64,000 nt of DNA from Strongyloides papillosus (Eukaryota; Nematoda; Chromadorea; Rhabditida; Strongyloididae): contig SRSI01000027.1 in assembly GCA_005656395.1 (NCBI GenBank), positions 620,001 through 684,000 on the forward strand, written 5' to 3'. Position 1 is the stretch's first letter. Every line of letters begins with the position of its first letter. Shown here in pieces: positions 12,838-24,164 of this stretch. A program made the position numbers and the translations under genes. Below the pieces are notes generated by a model. That model saw only the letters and a program-made list of their open reading frames with translations, had not been told where the DNA came from and did no database searches.

Positions 12838-13236
12838 CAGCAGGTTGGATACTTGAAAAACTAATTTAGAGGATCTTGAAGAAAGCTTTGAGAATTATTT
12901 ACTAAAAAACTTTGACATAGATCGAATAATAACAGTTATGATATTTAAGATGAAAATATTGGGTAAGCTTGGATTATTTAGCTTGTATAATTCAATGGGT
13001 AAAACAGAAGTTGTTTTAGGCCACGTATTTTTCCATATATGAACCAGATAAAAGATCTAATGTTTAAGTTGAAAAAAAAGAATGATAATGTTCTTGAAAG
13101 TATAAATGAATACCATTCTATCACAATAACTTTTGCTACACTAGAAGTAATCACAATAGCATTTTGCAAATTTAATAAAGCTTTTACAGAAGACGAATGG
13201 ATTGCAATATGTCCTGATTATGACCAATTTTTTTGA
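12838..13236 (+). pseudogene. Degenerate coding fragment, duplicate of 8,880-9,310
   Basis: A 65-codon open piece (13,039-13,236) carries ITITFATLEV, FTEDEWIAICPDYD and a stop. Upstream, a readable segment (LEESFENYLLKNFDIDR) lies in another frame. The same order of pieces recurs in the unit-1 copy with different lesions, so an ancestral gene of unknown family has decayed in both units. Confidence 0.4.
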
Positions 13237-14376
13237 TGGGTAATTATTGTTGATATACGCTATTAATTTAATTAGGTATTTACAAAAAAGCAAATACTTA
13301 ATCTCAAGATATTTATTACTTTTTTTTATTATGAAAGTTAATGCGTATTGTGCAATGGGGTTAATTTTAAATTTTTAAAAAATTAATTGCTTTGTAAAAA
13401 TTAACTCTTTTAAACGACTAAAAATAATATTTATTTTGTTATGTTAAGAAAAATATTCTTATTGTTTAATTACGTTAATACAATTTTCTATTGAAAAAAC
13501 AATTTGAAGATAAAGTTCTATATATCTTTAATTGATTATTTAATATTTTTATTGTTTTTATATTTTAAATTCAACCTATTACAAATAAAGTCTGCACTCT
13601 GATTTCCTGTTATTTAGAAAGTTTTCGGAATGAGCTAAAATAATATGAGATTCATGGGAAATAAATGTGTAAGCAACACTAACAACGTAATATAGATATC
13701 ATTATTATTATAATTATATAAAATACATATTTTAAAAAGAAAAAGAAGAGTTATTAATTTTTTTCAATTACCATTAATTAAAGAAAATTAGAAGAACTAT
13801 TGTTTTTATCAAACAATCTCAAATTTATTTTAAAAAACGAGACAAGCATAGTACTCTGACATTATTAATTTATTGTACTATATTAACAGCAATATTATCA
13901 TTATTTGAAGATATCGTAAAAAAGGATTTTTTTGTATTATCACGTTTTTATTATAGTGTTGAACATGTTTTTTAAGAAATTATTTTAATTTATAATTAAT
14001 TCATTTCGTTGTGAAAATAAATTGTAAATATATTACCATTCCCGAATAATAAATATACTTTTGAGTTAAAGCGCATAAATTAAAAGGGTTTTGAAGCTTC
14101 TAATATAGTATTTGCTTAGAATAAAATGATCATTTTTCAAAAGTTAAAAAGTATTTTAAAATTGAAAATAATTTTTTTAGGCTTTTAAAAGACTAGAATT
14201 TTTACAATTGTTAGTTTAGCAAAAGTTTATATGATTAAATTAATCATATCGAACTATAAATTTTTTTTTCTGCAAATATCGGTTGAAAAAAGATTAACAA
14301 CATTACTTTAGCATCAATAATTTTTATAGATTCGCGAGAAACTTCTTAAGAGAATATATAGAACTATCTTTTCAAA
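13237..14376. other. Intergenic part of duplication unit 2
   Basis: Collinear with 9,310-10,070 and then with the immediate 5' flank of the receptor pseudogene (11,150-11,318). The last bases are presumed promoter of the receptor at 14,377. No specific element recognised. Confidence 0.4.
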
Positions 14377-15348
14377 ATGGTTGATATAAGTTTGATTGTC
14401 GAAATTATTCAGTTTATGTATAAAATACCATCTGTGCTTCTAATGATATTGTCAATATATGTTATAATAAAAGAAATCAAAAATAAAAATGTTAATTTTA
14501 ACACAAAATTTTATATAATGATTGTTTGTAAATTAATTAATGAAATTATTTTTGTAATAACTATTTTTATATTTTTTAAATTACCTAAATGGGGATTTTA
14601 TAATAATTTTATGGAAAACAATAATTGGACGGCAACAACTTTCTATATTTTGGTAACACAACAAACAACTTTTATGTTTCTTATAACACTTCTAATTAGT
14701 ATAAATAGATATATAGCTGTTAAATATCCTTTATCATATAAAATTTATTTTTCGAAATCAAAAATATTTATTATATTACTATCTTTTATCGTATTGTCTA
14801 CAATAATTGGACTTGGAAATATTCTATTCAATGCAAGATATATAAAATCAGATCTATATGGTTACTTTGCCCCATCTTTGAAATCTAAAAATGAAATTTA
14901 TTATCAAATCTTCTATCTAATCATCTTATTTGGAATCATTTCGATTGTAACGTGTATTTTCAATGTAGTGGCTATTTTAACAATGAAAAAGCATAATCAA
15001 ATTGGTAATAAATACAAAAAAGAATTATATTATATCATATACTCAATTTTTATTTTTATAACTTTATTATTTGTTGAGACTTTCTTTGTTTGTACCTTTA
15101 TTGCTGTGAAATATGAAATTAAATTTTTTACTAATGCAAATTATTTTCTCTATGTTGTGACGTTTGATTTAACATCTGTTGGAGATTTCTATTTTCTTAT
15201 TTATTCATCGTAAGTGCAGATTATTACGTTATATTCTAAGTAAATTTAAATTTTTAGTAATGAACTAAGAAATGCATTGAAAACTTTTTTTGGATGTTCT
15301 AAAAAATTCAATAACAAAGTTAATATCAAAATTCATTTTCGAAAGTAA
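14377..15348 (+). CDS. Serpentine 7TM chemoreceptor, Srv-like
   Basis: Exon 1 is 14,377-15,209 and exon 2 is 15,258-15,348, separated by a 48-bp GTAAGT...TTTTTAG intron in phase 2; the product is 307 aa. Seven hydrophobic segments can be counted. After TM3 comes INRYIAVKYPLSY, the counterpart of the DRY region in nematode Srv-type receptors, and TM7 is followed by ELRNALK, a typical C-terminal start. Such G-protein-coupled receptors sit on sensory neuron cilia and detect chemicals. Reading past the donor would stop two residues later, and the spliced tail is conserved in the pseudogene at 11,319, which supports the second exon. Other serpentine classes (Sru, Srsx) are possible. This is the intact member of a tandem pair. 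Confidence 0.8.
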
Positions 15349-16088
15349 TTTTTTTATTAATTATTAGGAGTATAATTTAGTTGTGAAAATGGTTAAAGTT
15401 CAAAATACCTTTTAATTTGGATAAGTTTTTTCAACACTAGAAATAATGTTTATTTTGTTCTTAGCATCTTAATCTTATAATACGAAAGATTAGTCTCAAA
15501 TACAATAATTAACGATTGACACATTGCTTGATCTCTACACAAAAAAGGTTTTTTTAACGTTTTAAGGACTAAATTTTTTTCAAAAAGCGAACCATATCTG
15601 TTAAATGATTTACCATTTTAAAATTTTTTTTAAAAATTTTTAAAATATTTATAATTTTTGAAGTTTTATTAATATTGTCATAGTTCTAATAAAGTTTTTT
15701 TACAATATTTTATAATTTATTACACGCAAATAAAACAAAAAACTTTATTAAAAATAAATAGAATACAAAAAAACAACCAAATAATACAAATTTAATAGAA
15801 ATATACACAATTAGTAAAATGATCCGAATAATTATAGAGTGGTCTTTAATTCTGACAGAGAAATCTATATTTTGATAGTATGGTCCGTGTTTTGATAAAA
15901 ATTTTGTTCGTGTGAGGAATTATTCTTTGAAACATCAATGTTATATCGGAAAAGAATTTGTTTAAATTATTTTTTTTGTTGTTTTATACGTATTGTACAA
16001 TTGAAATATTTATATTCTAAAATTAAAATAAATTGAATGATTAACTTTTTAGTACTTTAAGTATTAAATAATTCTTTATTTTCTTTTT
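15349..16088. other. Intergenic, MATH-BTB 3' flank
   Basis: AT-rich with long T runs; the last 150 bases resemble the 3' flanks of the other MATH-BTB genes. No gene seen. Confidence 0.45.
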
Positions 16089-17215
16089 TCAGATACTATC
16101 TTCTGAACTTATGTTTAGTAATTTTATAAATAAACTTTCAATTAACAATGGATGTACTAGAACAAATTCTTTCCACTCCTTAGTTTTTGTTAGCCATCCT
16201 GCATTTTCAAAAATAAGTTCTACACAACATTCCTTCAAACTTTTAATCGAGTACTTTTCAGATAATGAGAAACGTTCAAAGACATTCTCTAAAGACAAAC
16301 TAGTATACATATAGTGTTCTGAAATTGCTTTCAATCTATGTAATTCATACTTATTTGCAATTTCAAACACTTCATTAGCCATATTTTGTATATTTGAAAT
16401 TTTATCTTTGTAGATGTATTTTAACATCTCTTTCACAACTTTGACAGGAAAATCTTTTATTTCAATAACATTTGTTCGTGATTTTTCTAATGTACTGCTA
16501 AGGATATTATGAAAAACAGGAGATCGGGCAGCAAGGACTGCTTTATGAACTTTAAATTCAGTGTTTTCAACTTTTATAATACAATCAGTAAATAATGGTG
16601 AATCAAACATATTACAGTAGTCTAATGATAATTTTGATTGGGGTATTGCAATATTCATCGATATCTCTGAATTATCATTGTTCTTAGATTCACAGTTATT
16701 AATAACTTGTATCTCACATAATATTCTCAACTTATTATTAATTAATAAGTTATTTGATTCATTTAGTAAAAAATCTTTTCTAACAAATTTATATTTCCCC
16801 CAACCAGAATTTTTCAAATAAGTATCTGTATCACCACCATTAAAAACTTTTTTCTCTTCTTCCTTGTCATTCAAAATAGAAAATCTAAACTTTGCTTTTG
16901 CTTTGTCTGGCTTTAACAATGTCAGAAAAACTGACACATACTCCTTTGACTCTTTTCTATCACCATTGGGATATACCCATAAACACCACTCAGATCTATT
17001 TTTCCATCCAGTTACAAAAGTTGGTGATTTAATTTTTTTACCTATTTTTTCAGTACGAAGGGAGAAGTTTTGTATGGAAAATGTATAATTGAATTTGGTA
17101 ATTTTTGTCTGGATGTTACATGAACCGTCTGAAATGATAAATATATTAAAATCAGAAAGAATCTCATTATTGTAACAGATGACTTACTATTAAGTTTGCC
17201 ACTCTCAAAAACCAT
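16089..17215 (-). CDS. MATH-BTB-BACK protein
   Basis: Exon 1 is 17,188-17,215 (28 nt, ATG at 17,215). Exon 2 is 16,089-17,128. The 59-bp intron (GTAAGT...TTTCAG) has the same length and phase 1 as in the paralogue at 6,051-7,734. The product is 355 aa. MATH covers about residues 17-150 (FSLRTEKIGKK...YVSVFLTLLKPDKAKAKFRFSILND), a short linker has the shared IPQSKLSLD motif, BTB follows (DCIIKVENTEFKVHKAVLAARSP) and then a BACK-like helical tail ending ISSEDSI. It probably acts as a CUL3 ubiquitin-ligase substrate adaptor. No stops or frameshifts. No ATG lies between the acceptor and the middle of the MATH domain, so the spliced 28-nt exon is needed for the full domain. Confidence 0.85.
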
Positions 17216-18120
17216 ATTCACTTCTTCCTCTAATAAATGTATGGCAAAAACAAATTAAACTTAGTAGAAAGAATAAAACCAAATCTAAAATTAAATATTT
17301 GTTAATAGTAAAGAAAAAGAAACAAAACTTATGTATAGAGTACCAGAATAAGTTAGTTTAAAAAATGATAATTTAACAAAAGTAATAAAATTATATACTA
17401 ACGAATATTGGTAAGCTGCCGTCAAATTACGAAATACTTTATGATGAGACTCATTAAGCATTCAATTAAAAAAGGTATAAGGCAGTTGATAAAGTATTTT
17501 ACCTGTATTTTAATGTTTACTTTCAATTTATTTCTACGCCTCTGATGACGTATTTTCATTTATGTTTCAGGATGCACAAGTGCATTCTTTATTGTCTTAT
17601 CGGCAACTTAGTGAAAAAGAAAGAATATATTTCAAAATGAAATAGAGGTTAATTTAAAATAGCTATTAAATAATTTCCAATAGGATATAAGATTAAAAAA
17701 ATAGTGCTACCTTAATCTTATAATTTAAATAAACTTTTTCATGTGATATTTTAATTACATTATTATGGACAAAAGATATATATTTGACCAATTGTAGGCA
17801 TCAACTAACAGTAATCTAAAAGATAAACTGAAGAGATGAAGCTTTAAAAGTAATAACTCTGAAAATGATATTACGTATAAATTGTAGTTTATGTTTCGTA
17901 AAATCCTAATATTTATTTTATTACATCATCAGTTCAATAATCGCAAAATAACAGTAAAAAATATTCTTAGAATCATCTATGCTACATTAAGAAATAATTC
18001 TTTTTTTAATATTATTTATTGTTGTTTTATGAATATCTAATTAGTAATGATTTCTATTTTAAAGTTACAATAAGATAAAAAAAACTAATTAATAGTACTT
18101 TAGGCACCCAATAATTCTTT
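17216..18120. other. MATH-BTB flanking sequence
   Basis: Positions 17,220-17,480 are the 5' flank of the upstream gene (shared with 7,740 and 57,060). Positions 17,780-18,110 are the shared 3' flank leading into the pseudogene. No separate gene. Confidence 0.5.
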
Positions 18121-18914
18121 CTATTCTTTTTCTGATATACTGTCTTCTGAACTTATGTTTAATGATTTTAAAAATAAACTTTCAAGTAGTAATGGAAGTG
18201 TGAGAACAATTCTATCCCACTCCTTGGTTTTTGTTAGCCATCCCGCATTTTCAAAAATAAGTTCCACACAACATTCCTTCAAACTTTCAATCGAGTACTT
18301 TTCAGACAACGAAAAATGTTCAAAGACATTCTCTATAGACAAACTAGTATACATCTATCGTTCTGAAATTGCTTTCAATCTGTGTAACTCATACTTGCAA
18401 TCTCAAACATTTCATTAGCCATATTTTGTATATTTGAAATTTTATCTTTGTAGATGTAATTTAACATCTCCCTCACAACCTCAAGAAGAAAATCTTTTAT
18501 TTCAATAACATTTGTCTGTAACTTTTTTGACGTAATGTTGAAAATTTTATGAAAAACAGGAAATCGAGCAGTTAGGACTTTTTTATGAACTTTAATTTCT
18601 GTATCTTTCACTATTATTATGCAATTCATAAATAGTGATGAATAAAACATATTGTCATAGTCCAATAATAATTTTGATTGAGGTATTTTAACTTTTCTTG
18701 ATGTTCCTAGATTATCAAGATTCTCAGATTTAAAAGTAATAATGTCTACATTAAATAATATTGTCAACTTGTTATTAACTAGTAAACCATTTGATTTATT
18801 CAGTAAAAGCTCTTTCTTAACAAATTTTCGGAAGCCCCAAAAACTATTTTAATCAAAGTTTTTAATTACACCGCTAAAAGAAGCATTTTTCTCTTCTTCT
18901 TTGTCATTTTAAAT
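18121..18914 (-). pseudogene. Truncated MATH-BTB pseudogene
   Basis: Pieces of a MATH-BTB protein lie in two frames. Positions 18,121-18,370 give the BACK-like end (SIENVFEHFSLSEKYS...ISSEDSISEKE). Positions 18,375-18,767 give the linker and BTB (IPQSKLLLDYDNMF, NCIIIVKDTEIKVHKKVL). A deletion near 18,395 removes the KYKL part and shifts the frame. A stop lies near 18,851, and only the C-terminal half of MATH remains before homology ends at an hAT remnant at 18,915. Exon 1 and the 5' half of MATH are missing. Confidence 0.85.
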
Positions 18915-19460
18915 TAGACATAGGTAGTTCGGTAAATAATTCGACCCGGGTCGGTCGGTTTAGGGTCGCTTTTAAAAATTGACCCGTTAAACTAGTAACA
19001 TATATCCTTATAAAAAATATAACTTTATTATAATTAAAGGAAATTTTCTAGTAAAAAAAAATTACAATGATTAAATTATCCCTTAAAATTAATAAATTGT
19101 TTAAATTCCTTGTAGTTAATATAGTTCGTCGACAATTTCTAATATACGAAAGTGTTGAAAAAGCACTTTCAGATTTGATGCTAGTTGACTTTATTATTCC
19201 TAATTTTCGATAAAGACTATGTAGATGAGGTGCTGATAATTTTACTGAATTCCAAAAATGGTCAATATTAACTTCAAAATTCATATTTCTAATATGGTAA
19301 AAGATTATTATTATTTTCACTGATAAATGAATTTTCCAAAGTTGTTAGTAAATAGTATAAAACCGAACCTAAAAATTTTGTAATTTTGTATCGACTCTAA
19401 AATTCAAGGTCAGCCATTAAAAATTGTTCAAGGGTCGACCAGGGGCGGGTCTCATGTCTA
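18915..19460 (-). mobile_element. hAT transposon remnant
   Basis: The ends read TAGACATAGG (from 18,915) and, in reverse complement, TAGACATGAGACCCGCC (to 19,460), typical of hAT terminal inverted repeats. Inside, on the minus strand (19,048-19,320), a 90-codon piece carries W-SVK-SAPHLHSLYRKL followed by SIKSESAFSTLSYIRNCRRT and LNNLLILRDN. This is the hAT C-terminal dimerisation region (Ser-Glu-x-x-Phe-Ser core). The rest of the transposase is absent, so this is an internally deleted copy. I found no clear 8-bp target duplication. Unlike its surroundings, the sequence just inside the ends is GC-rich. Confidence 0.7.
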
Positions 19461-19688
19461 GTTTCTTTTCTAACAACTATAATATCAAAACTTTTTTATT
19501 ATAAAATATTTTATAAAAAATACAAGTAACATAGTCTATTTCTAAAATTTTTTTAAATGTTATATCATTTTAATAGTTTTATTAAAGATATAAAACAAGA
19601 TTCTAAAAATTGTGATATACCATCATGTTTCTAATGATAAAATATTTATTTAAGATTGAAATTTTTAATCATCTTATTAAAAATCGAA
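19461..19688. other. Short AT-rich spacer
   Basis: No gene. The MATH sequence does not resume on this side of the hAT remnant. Confidence 0.4.
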
Positions 19689-20377
19689 ATGCTTAAGCTT
19701 TATAATCGTATTATCATATGTATTTCTTTATTTCACCTAGTAAAGTCTACTGAAAATCCTCCTATTGATGCTAATAATAGAAAAATAGAATCAGAAGAAT
19801 TTGATAAATTCCAAAAATTATATAACAGCTCTGGTAATTAATTATATAACATATTAAGATAAAATTCTTCTATTAAAGTATTTGAGGGTATATCACAAAA
19901 ATTGAAAAGAGATATTCGAATATTCTGTGTTATTTTGGCATCACCGAAGTTTGAATTCAACAAATGTATTCCTCAAAAAATGACATAGCTAAAAAGATGC
20001 AAAGGCTATATTTTTGCTTCATCTGAAGATGATTCAACATTACCATTAATAAGATTATTCTCCAAGATAATTACGATTTTTCATATGGTAAAGTAAAAAA
20101 TGCGTTAAAGTAAATATGGAACATTAATGAAAATGAACATGATTATGTTTTAAAAGGCGATGATGATACATATATTGTTATTGAAAACTTAAAAGCATTT
20201 CCTTTAAATGAAAATCTAAATAATGATGGTTATTTTGGTTTTATAGTGTATAATCCGCCTGGAAATAAAGAAAATGGATATATACAAGGTGAAAGTGGTA
20301 TTCCTTTAATATCTATCAAAGTACTTTTTGAAGATAGCAAGTTATTTTCTACACTGAAAATAAATTTAGATATTTGA
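19689..20377 (+). pseudogene. GT31 / C1GALT-like galactosyltransferase pseudogene
   Basis: The start encodes a short hydrophobic, signal-anchor-like segment (19,689 onward). Further on, in shifted frames, come a piece ending CIPQKM near 19,975 with a stop in place of the expected Thr-Trp, then KRCKGYIFAS. Near 20,150 comes YVLKGDDDTYIVIENL, which contains the DDD metal-binding motif of GT31 glycosyltransferases, and then GYFGF and GYIQGESG (in place of GGAG). This order matches core 1 beta-1,3-galactosyltransferases. At least three stops and frameshifts break it. The 3' end (from 20,301) recurs as relics at 27,497 and 33,505. Confidence 0.75.
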
Positions 20378-21562
20378 TTCTTAAGCTTTTATAATATATC
20401 ATATTTATTTTGTATTATTGACGATTCGTTATTGAGTAAAAGCTAAAATGTTTTAAAATATACTGTTTATTTTTAATAATTTACAATGTTACATTAATTA
20501 ATTAAGATACTTATTAAAACATTGGTTTGTTAAAATACGATATTATTTTGTTGCCTATACTTGCTCAACAAGTGAATCTTTATTTTAATATCTTGAACTT
20601 CGTCGGACAAACGATATAAATACAATATATACGTAATACTTTTTATTTTATATGTTGAACAATTGTTATGACGTCAATCTTCATAAAAAATAAAATAGCA
20701 TTTATGCATATTTCAAAATAAGAATGCTAATTTCCGGTGAGTTGTATGCCTCTATATTTAATGATTCTTTTTGAAACTATCTTTTTGATATAACAGAAAA
20801 AGAACTTTCTAAACTATTGATAAAGCCATAATACAACAGAACTTTCACCAATATATTGTTAATTAAATTTAATTTTAAAGCAATTTCAAACAATATACCT
20901 TTTGTTTTAACAAACTGATTTGATGCTTTCTAACAATCATAAATACCAAGAACGGCTATATTCCTATACATAAATTTGCTTCACAACTTGATATTTCGGT
21001 GAATTTTCAAGACATACTCTTTGAAAAAGTTAATAACGCCATGTACACGAATTGAGGTAACCTTTCTGGAGAATTATTTGGTGAATTTGAACAAGAAAAT
21101 GTAACCATCATTTGTCATCTTTAGTTAAGTCATAATTCCAGTAATAAAACATTAATTTGATTTCTCAGCACATCACTAGCTTGGGGATTATTTTTATTCT
21201 CATACAATTGTTTGATATGGTGATTTTAGATTACATCTATCTGTTAGAATTCTTTAAAACAACAATATAATGTCAAATTTTTGTCATCATTCACAAAGTA
21301 TTTTTAATCAATCTTTTATTTGTCACTGACTTTACTTTTTTCATTCATTCGATGTACGTTAATTTTTATTATAAAATTAATATTTAATTTCATAATTAGA
21401 ATAATTAACCCGCGAAAATTCTATTAATATTCTGCATACATAATTTTGATTGTTTAAATTGCATATTTTTCAGATATTTTTACTAATATTTTGCCATAAC
21501 AAAAGCTAACTCTATTAACGAAAACTCAACGGTTGTCGTCTAATATTTGTGATTGTGGAAAA
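20378..21562. other. Intergenic region
   Basis: AT-rich. The first 110 bases are part of the repeat shared with 27,590 and 33,590. The remainder shows no gene. The last 100 bases are the presumed promoter/5' UTR of the HORMA-domain gene. Confidence 0.45.
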
Positions 21563-22479
21563 ATGGCTGTTGCAGATATTATTAGGGATACATCACTACT
21601 AAATTTATCCGATACTAATGATGAGTTAACGTTCCTGAGTAACTCATTTGAGCACGAATTGGACGGCCATTTACACTTCTTGGGACTTAACCTCAAGAAG
21701 TTGTTCTCATCCCAGAAGACTTCGCTTTTCTGTCACAATGTCTTCTCAGCAATCCTTGTTCAACGTTTGGAACGTTACAACAAGAATATGAGATACATTG
21801 GAACGTCAAGTAAGTTTTAACATACTTATCTTCCTATTAATTGATGATTTCTTTGCTTTTAGATGGCCTGAATGTTGTCATACCAAATCTTCCTGCTAGA
21901 GAGGGTGAACACCTCACTTCATTCTTCGTGGATATGGAAAGATTACTAAAAGAAAAGAAGGTAAGGAGATATTTATTTTTATTTGTAATATGTTTTGTTT
22001 AGATTAATGGAGTATCCATGGTTTTCTACGACAATAATGCTAAGAGAATAGTGGAATCTTACAAGTTCATGGTTCTTGTTGATACTGGGAAGATTAAAGT
22101 ATTGACAGAGTAAGTATTTCAAACTTATAGTGAACAATTAAACATTTTTTTTAGCTACAATGGGAATCCAATTGCTGAGCCTGCATCTGGTGACAGCTTC
22201 GAAAATGACAAGAAGTTATTTGTTGCCATCTACCAAAAAGTTAATGACTACTGTTGTAGACTTGAAAAAATTAAGGATGACCACGTAGTTCCACTCTTTC
22301 GTTTCCATTTTCCTAAACGGAGTGATAGAAAGGAGTACGAGAGGTCTATTATTGAACAGGAGACTTCTGTTCGCTTTGCCACAAGACCAACATTTGGTGG
22401 AACTAATGAAGTTTCCCTTATTGCTTCTCATCACAGAAAGCGTTTTACTTACGCTATTGTAACTAATCGCAAAGTGTAG
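21563..22479 (+). CDS. HORMA-domain protein (meiotic axis type)
   Basis: Four exons: 21,563-21,809, 21,863-21,960, 22,003-22,109 and 22,155-22,479, joined in phases 1, 0 and 2 with good splice sites; 258 aa. The first ATG of the frame is at 21,563. The order of motifs fits a HORMA fold. There is an N-terminal helical stretch (LTFLSNSFEHELDG...LKKLF), then GEHLTSFFVDMERLL, then a beta strand INGVSMVFYD, then RIVESYKFMVLVD, the usual 'IESYxFxF' signature, then a C-terminal helix and safety-belt-like region. HORMA proteins such as HIM-3 and HTP-1/2 build the meiotic chromosome axis, and the length is close to HIM-3. Coding quality is higher than in the surrounding families. I am fairly sure of the gene and less sure of the family. 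Confidence 0.7.
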
Positions 22480-22708
22480 TATTATTCCTTAATTATTATT
22501 TTTATATTGTAAATTATTTGTACTATTTCTTGTATATGTCATCAATTAACCACTATAACTGATAAAATGTATTATAAAATTTTAATTTCCCCCATTGTTC
22601 ATGTTGTTGTAAAAATTTGAATATCTCGTCCCTATTATGACTATTTTTTTCTATTTATTGAATATAAAATAACATGAATTTTTATATAATTTATTCAATT
22701 TCCACAGA

Positions 22709-24164
22709 ATGTTTATTCAAAAAATTAAAAACAAATGGAATTTATTGAAGAAAAAAAACCATCTACATGATTCACGTGAGGAAGAGGCTAAAAGTGTCAG
22801 ACCAGATTTCAAGAATAATACTACTTTCATGGAGGTCTCAGGAAATCCAAGAACACAAATACTATCTATCTCTAATACTCAGTCTGGTCCCACATCTGTA
22901 GTCTCCAGTGGTCAAAGCAATAACAGTAAAAAAGTAGGAAGGAGGAGATATAATAAACCACTTCGTCTTCCTAAAAAGGAGGCACTCGTTTACAAAGGCG
23001 GCTGTGTAATTAATAAACCAAAAAGACTAGAAAGTGGACTTGATGGAACAGTCAAGAAAAATCCAAAAGAAATGACTGAGCCTTTCACTGAATTTGCAAT
23101 TTCAAAAGAGATAAAAGGACTGAAGGAAATGTATGATGCTGAATTCAACAATGATCTTAATATCACTCCCGACCAAGCTAAAGCTTTCTATGATGTTAAG
23201 AACAAAGATAAGAATAGAAATAAGGTAAGAGGCTATATCACTAATTCATTTATTTAATTACTTACAGAATGTCCCATGTCTTGAATCTACAAGAGTCCAT
23301 CTTATGATAAGTGATCAATTTGGGAATGACTATATCCATGCTAACTACATCCCAACATCTAAGGCTGGTGATAGGATGATTATAACACAAGCACCAATGA
23401 ACTATGAAACCAATGTATCTTCAGGCTCTCAACCAGTTATCATGTCAACAGCTTCTGACTTCTTTCGGATGATAGAACAAGAAGAATGTGAATTTGTTGT
23501 GATGTTGTGTAGTTTTAGTGATGAAAAAGAAACTATGTGTTGCCAGTACATTCCACTAATTGGTTCAACGAATATTGGACAATATAAAGTGACAACATTA
23601 AGTAGGGAACCATTGCCTGAAGATAACAACGTCATTCTCTCGAGAATTCAATACCTTAGGAAGGACGAGAAAAAGCCGAAGGAATTCAGTCACCTTCATT
23701 ACTTAGATTGGCCAAAAGAAGGATTTCCAAAACCATGGGTTTTAACACCAATAAACATCTACCTAAGAATTAAAGACTCCCAGAAACCTGTAATTATCCA
23801 TTGTACCAGTGGAATTAGGAGATCAGGAACACTAGCATCTATTTTTATGGCGTTGGATGAACTTGATAATGGAACACTACCAAAATCACTTGTTCCCATT
23901 GTCAAGCATATCAGATCATACCGACTAATGGCTGTCAGGACACCAGTTGAATTCCTCTACATACATCTCCAACTAATTCATTACTTCCTCCACAAAGGAT
24001 ACATTGATAATAGTCAAAGGCTCCTATCATTCTTCGATGACTACGATCCAGCATACAAGAAACAAGCAGCTAAAGAAAAAACCACCCAATGTGTATCGGA
24101 ATATGGTATTAAAACTGTCAAAACTCCTCTGACACCACAAAATCAGCAACCTCTATCTAGCTGA
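22709..24164 (+). CDS. Protein tyrosine phosphatase with degenerate active site
   Basis: Exons 22,709-23,224 and 23,268-24,164, phase 0, 43-bp intron; 470 aa. An acceptor-like TTTCCACAG lies one base before the ATG, suggesting SL trans-splicing. Residues 1-120 are basic and disordered; the PTP domain covers about 140-430. Recognisable blocks are STRVHL, DYIHANYI, ITQAP, FFRMIEQE and the P-loop HCTSGIRRSG, which keeps the catalytic Cys and Arg. Three positions deviate: the KNRY loop reads KNRN, the WPD loop reads WPKEGFP (general acid Asp replaced by Lys), and the Q-loop reads RTPVEF (Glu where Gln is expected). It may be a weak or dead phosphatase that binds phosphotyrosine. Nematodes carry many such divergent PTPs, often germline-expressed. 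It lies 229 bp downstream of the HORMA gene. Confidence 0.9.

Noticed and set aside
19689..19841. Start of the GT31 pseudogene as a small secreted peptide gene
   Set aside because: The open piece is only the signal-anchor region of a decayed GT31 gene; motifs follow in shifted frames with stops.
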